Below, in pieces: positions 35,737 through 45,534 of a stretch of DNA of 64,000 bases; the first letter of the stretch is position 1; the number at the start of each line of letters is the position of its first letter. Under the pieces are notes generated by a model. It was not told the origin of the DNA, ran no database searches, and saw only the letters and a list, made by a program, of their open reading frames with translations. The DNA comes from Lactobacillus bombicola. Its GTDB lineage: Bacteria; Bacillota; Bacilli; Lactobacillales; Lactobacillaceae. Where the stretch lies: positions 1-64,000 of the forward strand of contig NZ_FOMN01000004.1 in assembly GCF_900112665.1 (NCBI RefSeq), read 5' to 3'. Both the position numbers and the translations under genes were made by a program.

Positions 35737-36339
35737 ATGATTAGTTGGCAGATATCCTGGTTCCTCGTTAAGCCGATAATCGTTTTTAAAAAGGGTGATT
35801 AATTTATCGTGAGCAACTGTTCCTTCTATTAAGATACCATTATAATTACCATTTTCATTAAAAATAATTGTTGTGGGAATATTGTGGACATTGAACTTTT
35901 TAACAAGTTCTTTATCTTGCTGAATTGAATCTTTGATATATTTATCTATCCTAGGATTATTGATACGATTAAAGTCTAGATTTAAATCTAATGTTATTTT
36001 TTTGGGTAAATCGGTAGAATAATTATTGAAATTTCTACTGATTGCCCTTTGTAAACTAATCAAATATAATCTTGCTTTTTTATTACCATATTCAAATCTT
36101 ATTGCATGGTAATAGCGTAAAGCTTGATGCGAAGCAACTGTGTACTGTGGAATATCATTTACCTTTTGACCTTCTTTTTTTCTTCGTATAATATCTTCTC
36201 TAGCAACCTTAGTATTAGTTATAGGGATAAAATGGAACGAAGTATTAAGGTTGAGTTCATCGATTGCTTCTTTAATCAGAATCTCTGTGTCGTAGCAATA
36301 GATACCTATAGGATTTACAAAGAGAAAAATCTCGAACAT
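35722..36339 (-). CDS. DsbA-family protein, SpxH (YjbH)-like
   Basis: The 205-residue thioredoxin-fold protein resembles YjbH/SpxH, the adaptor that presents Spx to ClpXP, and the neighbourhood (spx, mecA, coiA) is the usual one. Evidence: an N-terminal strand FEIFLFVNPIGIYCYDTE, long helical insertion and a C-terminal FNVHNIPTTIIFNENG segment with the cis-proline. The usual active-site cysteine pair is reduced to one cysteine (residue 14 or so), so a redox role is unlikely. The ATG at 36339 follows GGAGG; the ATG at 36354 lies on that site. Confidence 0.78.
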   Translation of the reverse strand: MFEIFLFVNPIGIYCYDTEILIKEAIDELNLNTSFHFIPITNTKVAREDIIRRKKEGQKVNDIPQYTVASHQALRYYHAIRFEYGNKKARLYLISLQRAISRNFNNYSTDLPKKITLDLNLDFNRINNPRIDKYIKDSIQQDKELVKKFNVHNIPTTIIFNENGNYNGILIEGTVAHDKLITLFKNDYRLNEEPGYLPTNHLHLM

Positions 36340-36414
36340 AATCAGGTCCTCCATAATCGTCTGTGCAATTATTAATCTAACAATATCTATCCTCCGAAAA
36401 ATATACTAACATGG

Positions 36415-37038
36415 TCATATTCTAGCACCATGCTTGAAAGCTCGCTTAATTTTTGCTTGGTTTGTATTAGCCGGGCTTTGCTTAATTGCATATTCCTTTT
36501 TTAGTAAATTTAAAACTTCGCTAATTAATGAAATTTTAGAGTTCTCGATTTCAAGTTCATAATCTTCATAACCATCAGGATAAACAGTGTCATCAAAAGT
36601 TAGCTCGCAATTTTTGGGTCCGTAAGCTAAAATTCGATGAGTTTTACTAAAAGTTTGCAAATATAATTTATAATTTTGTCCCAAATGTTCCACAAGAAAA
36701 TGACCACCAGTTTTACCAAAAGTAACAGGAATGTCCTGTTGGCCGCTGTTAATCATTTCTTGTGCTTCAGTTAAAGTTAAAGTATCGGTAAGCTCAGTTG
36801 CTACATGAAAATTAGTTTGTTTAGCAATTTTACTTGGTATCTTTAAAGTTTGTTCGGCATAATTGTTAAAAATACGAATACGACAGCTTATTTGCATATT
36901 TTTAAGTGAGCCAGCTGCAGTATCAAAATAATAATTTTCTTGGTCAAAATTACTTTTTATTGTAAAATTATCGCAAAGTTGTTGATAAGTTTTTTGAGGT
37001 AGGATAATTTTAGCTTCAATTTCACTATTTTTTGCCAT
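36415..37038 (-). CDS. CYTH domain protein
   Basis: The 207-residue protein carries the EIEAK (ExExK) motif at residues 6-10 and alternating charged strands such as SCRIRIFNN, QTLKIPSK and YEDYELEIENS that line the CYTH triphosphate tunnel. Family members hydrolyse inorganic triphosphate or thiamine triphosphate, or make cyclic AMP. In Firmicutes it commonly sits beside relQ and nadK, as here, where it is divergent from relQ. Confidence 0.87.
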   Translation of the reverse strand: MAKNSEIEAKIILPQKTYQQLCDNFTIKSNFDQENYYFDTAAGSLKNMQISCRIRIFNNYAEQTLKIPSKIAKQTNFHVATELTDTLTLTEAQEMINSGQQDIPVTFGKTGGHFLVEHLGQNYKLYLQTFSKTHRILAYGPKNCELTFDDTVYPDGYEDYELEIENSKISLISEVLNLLKKEYAIKQSPANTNQAKIKRAFKHGARI

Positions 37039-37500
37039 CTGAAGTTACTCCAATCTTTTGCCAAGTTATAATTCAGAATATTATATTTTTTAATTTAAAA
37101 TTTAGCCATGAGAAGGCTTACTTTAAAATTATACTCCTTAATTGCTGTATAGTCTTGCTTTGGATAGAATATAGAATGTTTCATTGATAAAAGGAATCGT
37201 TAACTATTTTGCGCTATTTTGCCCATATTAGTCAAAAAATAGGTTTGACAATGTTTGCTTTTTGTAGTTTATAAGCTAAAAGAAAGTTATTCTGATAGTA
37301 TTGATATATAATTTATAAAATAATTAAATTACTAAATTTATAATAAATAAAAAAATATTTTTTATTAAAATTAATCTAATATAATTAATATGCATAATTC
37401 ATAAAAAAAACTTAAATCAGTAGTAAGCTTAAAGGCGTGAAATTGCTATCATCAGTTTTGTGTTAAAATATAGATGCTGTTTAAGAAGGGGATTATTTCT
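37039..37500. other. AT-rich divergent intergenic region
   Basis: This stretch between the divergent CYTH and relQ genes has no open frame with a ribosome site. A possible promoter (TTGACA at 37245-37250 and TTTATA at 37268-37273, spacer 17) lies 230 bases before relQ. The interval 37290-37420 is almost pure A/T. No RNA gene or riboswitch was recognised. Confidence 0.5.
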
Positions 37501-38130
37501 ATGAATATTGATTGGGAAAATTTTTTATGGCCTTATGATGAGGCTGTGCGTGAGTTAAAAATAAAATTTCGTTCCCTTAGACAGAGTTTTTTAACTGAAA
37601 GAGAACATTCGCCAATAGAATTTGTAGTTGGTCGTGTAAAATCGGTTGATTCTATTAAAGAAAAAATGCAACGGCGTGTTATTAGTCCAGAAGTAATTGA
37701 AACGGACATGCAGGACATTGCTGGTATTAGGATTGTTTGTCAGTTTGTTGACGATATCTATAAAGTTGTAGATCTGATTCATGCACGTGATGATATGGAA
37801 GTAGTTGAAGAAAGAGATTATGTCAAAAACGCTAAGTCATCTGGTTATCGTTCATATCATATGGTGATTTCTTACACCATTTATTTACCGGAAGGATCAA
37901 AAAAATTACTTGCTGAAATACAAATTAGAACATTAGCAATGAATTTTTGGGCAACCGTTGAACATACCTTGAACTACAAATATCAAGGTTCATATCCAAA
38001 AGACATTTCTAAACGGTTAAAGTCGACTGCGGAAACAGCTTATAAGCTTGATGAAGAGATGTCGCTCATTAAAGATGAGGTACAAGAAGCGCAAAAAGTT
38101 TTTACCAAGAATAAAGGTAAGGAAAATTAA
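37501..38130 (+). CDS. relQ: Small alarmone synthetase (GTP pyrophosphokinase) RelQ
   Basis: It makes (p)ppGpp from ATP and GDP/GTP. The 209-residue protein has only the synthetase domain: RVKSVDSIKEKMQRR, the DIAGIRIVC strand, SSGYRSYHMV and EIQIRTLAMNFWATVEHTLNYK, which together bind the nucleotides. There is no hydrolase or TGS domain. The start follows GGGGA. Its stop overlaps the nadK ATG (TAATG), beginning the relQ-nadK-rluD operon common in Firmicutes. Confidence 0.93.
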   Translation: MNIDWENFLWPYDEAVRELKIKFRSLRQSFLTEREHSPIEFVVGRVKSVDSIKEKMQRRVISPEVIETDMQDIAGIRIVCQFVDDIYKVVDLIHARDDMEVVEERDYVKNAKSSGYRSYHMVISYTIYLPEGSKKLLAEIQIRTLAMNFWATVEHTLNYKYQGSYPKDISKRLKSTAETAYKLDEEMSLIKDEVQEAQKVFTKNKGKEN

Positions 38131-38936
38131 TGAGGATAGCAATTGCCCACAATAATAATGATGAAACTTTACAGGTGGTAGCAAGACTTAAGTCACTTCT
38201 TGCTACTAAAAGCGATGTGGTTTTTGATGCAAAGTATCCTGATGTGGTTATAACAGTTGGCGGTGATGGGACTTTAATTAATGCTTTTCATCGCTATGAA
38301 AGCCAAATTAGCTCAATTAGATTTATCGGTATTCATACGGGACATTTAGGCTTTTATACAGATTGGCGAAGTGTCGATGTTGATAAGATGGTAGATGCAC
38401 TTTTTTTGCGTGAACCCGAATCTGCTAAGTATCCCCTACTTGAAGTAGAACTAGTCACAGAAGCCGGGGATACCAAACATTATTTAGCCTTGAATGAGTC
38501 AGCTGTTAAACGAATATCGCATACCTTGGAGGCTAATATTTATATTGACGATCAACTTTTTGAAAACTTTCGTGGTGATGGTTTGTGTATTTCAACGCCA
38601 ACAGGGTCTACTGGGTATAACAAATCGTTAGGTGGAGCGGTTATTCACCCACAACTTAAGGCTTTACAAATGGCAGAAATTGCTTCGATTAATAATCGGG
38701 TTTTTAGAACATTATCTTCCCCAATAGTCATTGCTCCTGAGCAATGGATTACGATTGTACCTAAAGCTGATCATTTTGTAATGACAATTGATGGTAGTCA
38801 AATTAATGTGCGCAATGCTAAGAAAATTAATTATCGTATTTCTAATAAAGTGATTAGATTTGATCGCTTTGGGCATACATATTTTTGGACGCGGGTTCAA
38901 AATGCCTTTATTGGTGATAAAGATGACGATTTTTAA
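38130..38936 (+). CDS. nadK: NAD kinase
   Basis: It phosphorylates NAD to NADP. The 268-residue protein shows the catalytic GGDGT loop (VITVGGDGTLINAFH), the NE motif in LALNESAVKR and the STPTGSTGYNKSLGG signature. It overlaps relQ by one base and the pseudouridine synthase gene by 14 bases, so it is the middle gene of a coupled operon. Also called ppnK. Confidence 0.94.
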   Translation: MRIAIAHNNNDETLQVVARLKSLLATKSDVVFDAKYPDVVITVGGDGTLINAFHRYESQISSIRFIGIHTGHLGFYTDWRSVDVDKMVDALFLREPESAKYPLLEVELVTEAGDTKHYLALNESAVKRISHTLEANIYIDDQLFENFRGDGLCISTPTGSTGYNKSLGGAVIHPQLKALQMAEIASINNRVFRTLSSPIVIAPEQWITIVPKADHFVMTIDGSQINVRNAKKINYRISNKVIRFDRFGHTYFWTRVQNAFIGDKDDDF

Positions 38937-39825
38937 AGTAATGGTCGCAACAGATAAACCCATATCTTTGGGTTCATTTTTAGAAAAAAGTGGCTTTTCA
39001 AAGCAAGCAATTAATAATGCCAAGAACTTAGGGGGTTGGCTATTAGTTAATCACAAAAAGCGTTATACAAATTATCTGGTTCGTTCTGGGGATGAAGTTA
39101 TTTTTATACCTGGTAAAGAACCCGCTAATTTGTGGTTAAAACCATCGAATAAGCCATTGAATATTATTAAGGAAACTGAAAACTACTTAGTAATTAATAA
39201 GCCAGCTAGCTTACTGTCAATACCATCTCGCTATGATGATAATGCTATTGTTAACCGAGTCCTAGGTTACTTTGCTAGAAATAAGTTAACCGAAGTAAAG
39301 CCACATATAATTACTAGACTTGATCGTGATACTTCGGGTTTGGTGCTTGTAGGTAAGAATGCGATTGCTCATGGTCGTTTTAGCAAAATTAGTAAAGCTG
39401 ATTTTGTCAAAAAATATCATGCAATTGTTCATGGTAATTTTAGCCAAAATAAACTAGAGGGTATGATTGATTTGCCAATCGGTCGTATGAATAAATCTAT
39501 TAAGCGAACCATTGATGTAAAAGGCAAAGAGGCAGTAACCGCTTATCGGGTTATTGACCAAATTCCAGACATGAGTTTAGTAGAACTTCGTCTCTATACA
39601 GGGCGAACACATCAAATTCGACTTCATATGCAAGCAATTGGTCATCCTTTATATGGGGATCAATTATATGGTATTAAGGATGAGTTTAAGCGGCAAGCAT
39701 TAAATTGTTTTTACTTAGCTTTTCCAGATCCTTTTGCAAAAAATGAATTAGTTAAAGTAGAAGTTGCAGATGCGGCGGATATGCAAAAATTGTGGCAGGA
39801 ACGTAAATTTTTATCTCTAACATAA
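38923..39825 (+). CDS. RluA/RluD-family 23S rRNA pseudouridine synthase
   Basis: The 300-residue enzyme has an S4-like N-terminal region (SLGSFLEKSGFSKQAINNAK) and the catalytic domain with the nucleophilic Asp in ITRLDRDTSGLVLVGKN, followed by RTHQIRLHMQAIGHPLYGD. The target uridine cannot be specified. I start it at ATG 38923, overlapping nadK, since a longer frame runs far into nadK. A terminator follows. Confidence 0.9.
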   Translation: MTIFKVMVATDKPISLGSFLEKSGFSKQAINNAKNLGGWLLVNHKKRYTNYLVRSGDEVIFIPGKEPANLWLKPSNKPLNIIKETENYLVINKPASLLSIPSRYDDNAIVNRVLGYFARNKLTEVKPHIITRLDRDTSGLVLVGKNAIAHGRFSKISKADFVKKYHAIVHGNFSQNKLEGMIDLPIGRMNKSIKRTIDVKGKEAVTAYRVIDQIPDMSLVELRLYTGRTHQIRLHMQAIGHPLYGDQLYGIKDEFKRQALNCFYLAFPDPFAKNELVKVEVADAADMQKLWQERKFLSLT

Positions 39826-39856
39826 AAAAACGGTATTAGAACAATACCGTTTTTTA
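39824..39856. terminator. Bidirectional terminator
   Basis: Perfect arms AAAAAACGGTATT and complement around AGAAC, placed between two convergent genes. Confidence 0.92.
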
Positions 39857-40891
39857 TTATTCATCGAAAAGGACACATGTTCCTTCTGGAATATAAATGT
39901 TTTTTTGAATAGGGGTCAAGCAGCCATTTTCTGCGTTACGGGTATACAGTGTAGCATTATCTGTATTTTGATTAGTTGCTACAAGCAATTTTTGGTTATT
40001 GTCCCAATTAAAATCACGAGGAAACTCACCAAAAGTTGAAATTCGTTGCTGTAATTCTAAAGTATGGTCTGCTTTCACTAAGAAAACAGTAATTGAATCG
40101 TGTCCTCGATTTGAAACATAGATAAATTTTCCGTCATTACTCATTCTGATTGCAGCAGCACCATTATGCTCTGAATAATCGGTCGGAATTGTTGAATAAG
40201 TTGCGATATTTTCGAAGGACCAGTTTTTTTCGTCTAATTTAACGACGTTAATCTTACTTGCTAGTTCACCTACAACATAAAAATACTGTCCATCAGGACT
40301 AAAGACTAAATGACGGGTACCAAATCCTGCTTCATTTTGATATTTGGCTAGATGCTTTAGCTGGTTATTTTCTAAACTATAAAAATCAACACAATCATTG
40401 CCTAAATCGCAACTAACTAAATTTTTTTGCGGTGTTTGATCAAAAAAGTGTGGATGTGGGCCATCAACTTGTTCGGGACGGGGTCCCAGGGAATCAGCAG
40501 TATGAGTAAGAGAAGCCAATAATTTTAAAGTACCATTATTGTCGTAAGAAAAGACCGCTAAGAGACCAGTATGGTAATTTGCTGAATATAAAAGTTTATT
40601 TTCTTGGTTAATGCCAATATATGCAGGTGAAGATCCAGTAGTTAAGTATGAATCCTTTTCTAGATACTTACCTTTGAGCAATTGAAAAGAACTAATTCCG
40701 CCTTGGTTACCAGCATTATTGATAGTAAAAAGTAAATCATTATCTTGGACAAAGTAAGTTGGACCACCAATCTTAATTATTTCTTTAGCTGAGCCAACTT
40801 CTGGCTGGGAATTTTCGTTAGAATTGGCTAGGGGTAATTCATAAATACCTGTCGCCTTTTTCTTAGTGTAACCGCCAATTAATAATTTCAT
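39857..40891 (-). CDS. Lactonase-family beta-propeller protein (6-phosphogluconolactonase-like)
   Basis: The 344-residue cytosolic protein belongs to the seven-bladed propeller lactonase family (YbhE/Pgl type) that hydrolyses 6-phosphogluconolactone in some bacteria. Blade repeats appear as LVSCDLGNDCVDFYSLENN, FSPDGQYFYVVGEL and ISNDGKFIYVSNRGHDSITVF. GPHPH near residue 140 carries family-conserved histidines. I start at ATG 40891 after GGGAGG, not at the upstream ATG of the longer frame. It is monocistronic. Confidence 0.85.
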   Translation of the reverse strand: MKLLIGGYTKKKATGIYELPLANSNENSQPEVGSAKEIIKIGGPTYFVQDNDLLFTINNAGNQGGISSFQLLKGKYLEKDSYLTTGSSPAYIGINQENKLLYSANYHTGLLAVFSYDNNGTLKLLASLTHTADSLGPRPEQVDGPHPHFFDQTPQKNLVSCDLGNDCVDFYSLENNQLKHLAKYQNEAGFGTRHLVFSPDGQYFYVVGELASKINVVKLDEKNWSFENIATYSTIPTDYSEHNGAAAIRMSNDGKFIYVSNRGHDSITVFLVKADHTLELQQRISTFGEFPRDFNWDNNQKLLVATNQNTDNATLYTRNAENGCLTPIQKNIYIPEGTCVLFDE

Positions 40892-41058
40892 TTGTAAGCC
40901 TCCCAAATTTAATATTCCTAAATTTAATATCCATATTAAGTATAGCATGCTAAATTGGCGGATAAGTTTATAATCAGGTAAATATTTAAAAAAATGTTAG
41001 AGTATATAGTTAGCTTTATTAATAAAAATGAAATTTATAACTAAGGGGTGGATTTGTA

Positions 41059-43815
41059 ATGGATCAGAATATAATTCGTAAACTTTATGCTCTGAATAAA
41101 ATTTCGGAAGTTTTTTTAAATTTGAAATCTGCTGATGTTGGGTTGACTTCAACAGAAGCTAATAATAGGTTAAAAAAGTATGGCTTAAATGAAATAAAAA
41201 AACCACAAGAAGAATCAGAGTGGAAATCTTTTTTAAAAAATTTTATTAGTATGATGGCCATTTTACTATGGATATCAGGTGCAATTGCCATATTAAGTGG
41301 TACTTTGGAATTAGGAATTGCTATTTGGCTAGTTAATATTATTAATGGATTATTTAGTTTTTGGCAGGAACGAGCAGCTAAAAAAGCTACAAATGCCTTA
41401 AATAATATGCTGCCCAGCTATGTGCAGGTGATTCGCAATGGTAAAAAGGTTCAGCTTGATGCCAAAAAATTAGTCCCAGGTGATGTTTTTATTCTGCAAG
41501 CTGGCAATACCATTCCGGCTGATGCCCGTATAATTTCTGCTAGCTCTTTACAAGTGGACCAGAGTGCCTTAAATGGTGAGTCAACGACAGAATCAAAATC
41601 AGTTGAGTATGCACCAGGAGAAGGAAATTATGCTGAAACTAATTTGGTCTATTCTGGAACTTCTGTTGCTGCTGGAACGGCAAGAGCGATTGCTTTTGCT
41701 ACGGGAATGGAGACAGAATTTGGTAAAATTGCTCAATTAACTCAAAAACAAAGAAAGGTTGATAGTCCCTTAACTAAAGAACTTAATCGGTTGACTAAAC
41801 AATTATCAATGATTGCTGTATCGATTGGATTATTGTTTTTATTGGCCGCTATTTTTTGGGTCAAATATCCTTTTGCCAAAGCCTTTGTTTTTGCATTGGG
41901 CATGGTAGTAGCCTTTATTCCGGAAGGGTTATTACCGACGGTTACTTTGAGTTTAGCGCAAGGTGTAAAGCGAATGGCAAAAAAACATGCCTTAGTTAAA
42001 GAACTTAATTCAGTGGAAACTTTGGGTGAGACGACTGTTATTTGTTCAGATAAAACTGGTACTTTAACCCAAAATCAAATGACAATCCATTATATTTGGA
42101 CACCTAAAAATGAATATCGGGTAACTGGTAACGGTTATGTAAACAATGGGCAGATAGAATTAAATAAAAAGCAATTATGGTATGATGAGAATCCAGATTT
42201 ACAAAAACTGGTTGAAATTACGGCGCTAGATAATGATACTTCAGTTGAGCAGACTAAAATGAAGGGTGCTAAACCCAAAATACTAGGCACACCTACAGAA
42301 GCAGCTTTAGTTATTATGGCTGAAAAGGGAGGCTTTGATCGACCAAAAGTAATTATTAAATATCCTAGATTGTATGAATTACCATTTGATTCTGAGCGCA
42401 AACGCATGTCAACAATTCATCGCTGGAATGATCAACAATTCATTATATTTACTAAAGGTTCATTTAGTGATGTTATTAAGCAGTGTGATCAAATTCAAAT
42501 TGATGGTCAAATCCAACCAATGACTCCTAGTCAGCAGCAAGCAGCTGCTAATCACAATGCTCAATATGCACTAAAAGGTTTGCGCAGTATGGCAATGGCT
42601 TATCGGATTGTTGATAAAGATAGTATAGATATTAATAAGGTGACTGCTACGACTGTTGAGCAACACTTAATCTTTGTTGGTTTAACGACGATGAGTGATC
42701 CACCAAGGCCAGAAATTTATAATGCAATTAAACGTTGTCATGAAGCAAAAATAAAGATCATTATGGTAACAGGTGATTCAAAATTAACGGCTAAGTCGGT
42801 TGCGGTTCAAATAGGACTAACTACTAATCAAGCACGGGTTATTTCAGGTGATGAACTTGAAAAAATGAGCAAGCATGAATTGAGTGTAGCACTAAAAGGA
42901 GAAGTTATTTTTGCGCGTGTGGCACCAGAACAAAAATATAAAGTTGTAAAAACTTTACAACAAAACGGTGAAATAGTAGCCTCTACTGGAGATGGTGTGA
43001 ATGATGCACCAGCATTAAAACAAGCCGATATTGGAATAGCAATGGGGATGACAGGAACCGATGTAGCTAAAGATGCTGCAAATATTATTTTGACAGATGA
43101 TAATTTTGCTTCAATTGTAGCCGCGATTGAAGAAGGAAGAGCTGTATATAGTAATATTCGAAAATTTTTAACTTATATACTCACCTCAAATGTACCTGAG
43201 GCCTTTCCCTCAATTTTATTCTTGTTGTCTGGTGGCATAATACCTTTACCCATGACGGTAATGCAAATTCTAACAGTTGATCTAGGTACAGATATGTTAC
43301 CTGCTTTAGGATTAGGAGGAGAAGCTGTCGATTCTGATGTAATGAAACAGGCACCTAGAAATCGTAAAGAACATTTACTTAATAAAACGGTAATTGCTAA
43401 AGCTTTTCTTTGGTATGGGTTTATTTCAAGCATGATCTCAATTAGTGCTTATTTTCTAGTTAATTTGAAAAATGGTTGGCCTAGAATTCCCTTAGCTAGT
43501 AATGGAGAAGTTTATCTAAGAGCAACGACGATGGTCTTGGGGACAATTATTTTTACTCAAATTGCCAACGTTTTGAATTGTCGAACGAATCGTATTTCAA
43601 TTTTTAAAAAGGGCTTATTTAGTAATACTGGTATTTGGTATGGAATTATTTTTGAAATCCTTTTGTTCTTAATTTTGACGATAACTCCAGGGTTACAACA
43701 ATTGTTTAATACTACTAATTTGTTAATGACTGATTGGCTATTTCTCTTTTGTTTACCAATTCCGTTAGTTTTACTTGATGAATTAAAAAAATGGATACTC
43801 TATCGTAAAAAGTAA
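41059..43815 (+). CDS. Cation-transporting P-type ATPase (P2, Na/K-type)
   Basis: The 918-residue pump has an N-terminal cation-ATPase domain, ten predicted helices, the actuator loop LNGEST, phosphorylated Asp331 in DKTGTLT and the hinge GDGVNDAPALKQADIGIAMG. The ion-site helix reads PEGLLPTVTLSLAQG, closer to Na/K- or H/K-ATPases (PEGLLATVT) than to calcium pumps. The ion is not certain; sodium, potassium or calcium are possible. It stands alone with a terminator after it. Confidence 0.88.
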   Translation: MDQNIIRKLYALNKISEVFLNLKSADVGLTSTEANNRLKKYGLNEIKKPQEESEWKSFLKNFISMMAILLWISGAIAILSGTLELGIAIWLVNIINGLFSFWQERAAKKATNALNNMLPSYVQVIRNGKKVQLDAKKLVPGDVFILQAGNTIPADARIISASSLQVDQSALNGESTTESKSVEYAPGEGNYAETNLVYSGTSVAAGTARAIAFATGMETEFGKIAQLTQKQRKVDSPLTKELNRLTKQLSMIAVSIGLLFLLAAIFWVKYPFAKAFVFALGMVVAFIPEGLLPTVTLSLAQGVKRMAKKHALVKELNSVETLGETTVICSDKTGTLTQNQMTIHYIWTPKNEYRVTGNGYVNNGQIELNKKQLWYDENPDLQKLVEITALDNDTSVEQTKMKGAKPKILGTPTEAALVIMAEKGGFDRPKVIIKYPRLYELPFDSERKRMSTIHRWNDQQFIIFTKGSFSDVIKQCDQIQIDGQIQPMTPSQQQAAANHNAQYALKGLRSMAMAYRIVDKDSIDINKVTATTVEQHLIFVGLTTMSDPPRPEIYNAIKRCHEAKIKIIMVTGDSKLTAKSVAVQIGLTTNQARVISGDELEKMSKHELSVALKGEVIFARVAPEQKYKVVKTLQQNGEIVASTGDGVNDAPALKQADIGIAMGMTGTDVAKDAANIILTDDNFASIVAAIEEGRAVYSNIRKFLTYILTSNVPEAFPSILFLLSGGIIPLPMTVMQILTVDLGTDMLPALGLGGEAVDSDVMKQAPRNRKEHLLNKTVIAKAFLWYGFISSMISISAYFLVNLKNGWPRIPLASNGEVYLRATTMVLGTIIFTQIANVLNCRTNRISIFKKGLFSNTGIWYGIIFEILLFLILTITPGLQQLFNTTNLLMTDWLFLFCLPIPLVLLDELKKWILYRKK

Positions 43816-43831
43816 ATAGGATTCTAGAAAG

Positions 43832-43862
43832 CCGCTTATATATTAGTTAAGCGGTTTTTATT
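43832..43862 (+). terminator. Rho-independent terminator after the P-type ATPase
   Basis: CCGCTTA and TAAGCGG flank a short loop and are followed by TTTTTATT. Confidence 0.75.
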
Positions 43863-43894
43863 ATGCTAGAATTAGAAGTTAAGGAGTGTAAAAA

Positions 43895-44275
43895 ATGAAA
43901 TGGACTGCAACAATTAAGAAAATTGGCCCAGAAGCTCTTACAACTGAGGACAATATGATAATATTATTTGGTGAAAATGTTGCAACTGAATTATTTGATG
44001 TATCAGTTATTCAAAAATTTAGTACAGCTACACCAAGCGAAGATTTTATTTTCCAAAAAGGGGATAAGATTACGATTGACAATCAGACCTATGTGGCTGA
44101 TTATGTGGGCACAATGGTTGAAAATAATATGAGAACTTTAGAACAGGTAACTTTGTGCTTTGATAAAAAAAGTGACGATAATCCTTTAGCTAATGCTATT
44201 CATTTTACTTTTGCCAATAATCAGAGTATGCCTAAATTTAAGGTAAATGAAAGCATTGAATACGAGCATATTTGA
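43895..44275 (+). CDS. Glucitol/sorbitol PTS IIA-like protein lacking the active His
   Basis: The 126-residue protein matches the PTS sorbitol IIA (GutA/SrlB) family along its length: IKKIGPEALTTEDNMIILFGENVATEL, then GDKITIDNQTYVADYVGTMVENNMRTLEQVTLCF. In E. coli SrlB the phosphorylated residue is His43 in CFIHC; here the aligned residue is Gln40 in SVIQKF. No IIB or IIC genes are near. It is therefore probably not a phosphocarrier but a regulatory or repurposed stand-alone domain. The next gene, an AI-2E family permease, starts 13 bases later. Confidence 0.8.
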   Translation: MKWTATIKKIGPEALTTEDNMIILFGENVATELFDVSVIQKFSTATPSEDFIFQKGDKITIDNQTYVADYVGTMVENNMRTLEQVTLCFDKKSDDNPLANAIHFTFANNQSMPKFKVNESIEYEHI

Positions 44276-44288
44276 TGGGGTAAATTAA

Positions 44289-45479
44289 ATGGACTACGAG
44301 AAAAAATATAAGAAATCAACGATTATGCAAAAATGGTTTTCGAATAACCGCTTTAGCGTAGCATTATTAAACATTTTATTATTCTTTTTGGTAATTTGGA
44401 TGTTTAATAAAATTTCTTTTATATTAAATCCAGCTAAAGTATTTGTAAGTGCGATTTTACCACCACTACTGTTGGCCTTAATTCAATTTTATATTATGAA
44501 TCCGTTAGTTGACTTTTTGGAGCGTAAGTTTAAAGTGCCGCGGATTGCTACTATTATTGGTCTGTTTGCATTAGTTACGGTTCTACTTATCTGGATTGTC
44601 AATACGCTTTTGCCAATTGTTCAAGGGCAGATAGACTCTTTAATTAAACATTGGCCTAGTATTTGGAAAGATGCCACAATGGTGGTTCAGAACACTTTAA
44701 ATGATCCGCATTTAAATAGTGTGAGAAATGACTTAAATGATGCTCTAACTAGGGCTCAAAATATGATTTTTAAATCAGGTAGGAACACTATTGATACTGC
44801 TATGAATAATATTTCGTCTGCGATTAGTATTGTAACAATTATTTTCATGACAGTTTTAACAGCACCGTTTATTTTGTTTTTTATGCTGAAAGATGCACAC
44901 CATTTACGCCCATACATTACCCAATTTGCCCCTTATCGGTGGCAAAAAAGTTTTAGTCAGTTACTTTATGATATTAATACAGCTCTTGCCTCATATATTC
45001 GTGGGCAAATTACCGTTGCCTTTTGGGTAGGAGTAATGTTTGCTATTGGATATAGTATGGTAGGTTTAGAGTATGGAATTGCATTAGCGGTATTGAGTGC
45101 ATTTTTAAATTTGATTCCCTATTTTGGAACATTTATTGCTTTTGTGCCGGCAATTGTAATTGCGATTATGATGTCAATGCCAATGGTTATTAAAGTATTG
45201 ATTGTTTTTGTAATTGAGCAAACCATTGAATCTAGAATTATTAGTCCCTTAGTTATGGGCAATAAGATGGCGATGCATCCGGTTACTACAATTCTACTTT
45301 TGATAGGCTCTAGTGCTGTTTGGGGGCTATGGGGAGTTATTTTTGGCATTCCAATTTATGCAATTTTAAAAATTATTACTATGCGGGTGTACAATTATTA
45401 CCGTAAAGTTTCTCAAGTATTTGAGGAAGATGAGAGTACATCTTTGTCTTCGTTTAATCAGCAAAAGGTTAAAAAGTGA
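44289..45479 (+). CDS. AI-2E family transporter (PerM-like)
   Basis: The 396-residue protein has about eight membrane helices: two near residues 20-62, one at 78-98, then a long extracellular or amphipathic region to about 165, and five more up to residue 365, with family segments FILFFMLKDAHHLRPYI and LNLIPYFGTFIAFVPA. The family includes TqsA (autoinducer-2 export) and sodium/proton antiporters; substrate unknown here. It probably shares a transcript with the IIA-like gene upstream. Confidence 0.87.
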   Translation: MDYEKKYKKSTIMQKWFSNNRFSVALLNILLFFLVIWMFNKISFILNPAKVFVSAILPPLLLALIQFYIMNPLVDFLERKFKVPRIATIIGLFALVTVLLIWIVNTLLPIVQGQIDSLIKHWPSIWKDATMVVQNTLNDPHLNSVRNDLNDALTRAQNMIFKSGRNTIDTAMNNISSAISIVTIIFMTVLTAPFILFFMLKDAHHLRPYITQFAPYRWQKSFSQLLYDINTALASYIRGQITVAFWVGVMFAIGYSMVGLEYGIALAVLSAFLNLIPYFGTFIAFVPAIVIAIMMSMPMVIKVLIVFVIEQTIESRIISPLVMGNKMAMHPVTTILLLIGSSAVWGLWGVIFGIPIYAILKIITMRVYNYYRKVSQVFEEDESTSLSSFNQQKVKK

Positions 45480-45534
45480 CAAAGAGTTAGAACTGTGTGG
45501 TTGTGTTGCCACACTTTTTGATTAAGGAGAAAAA

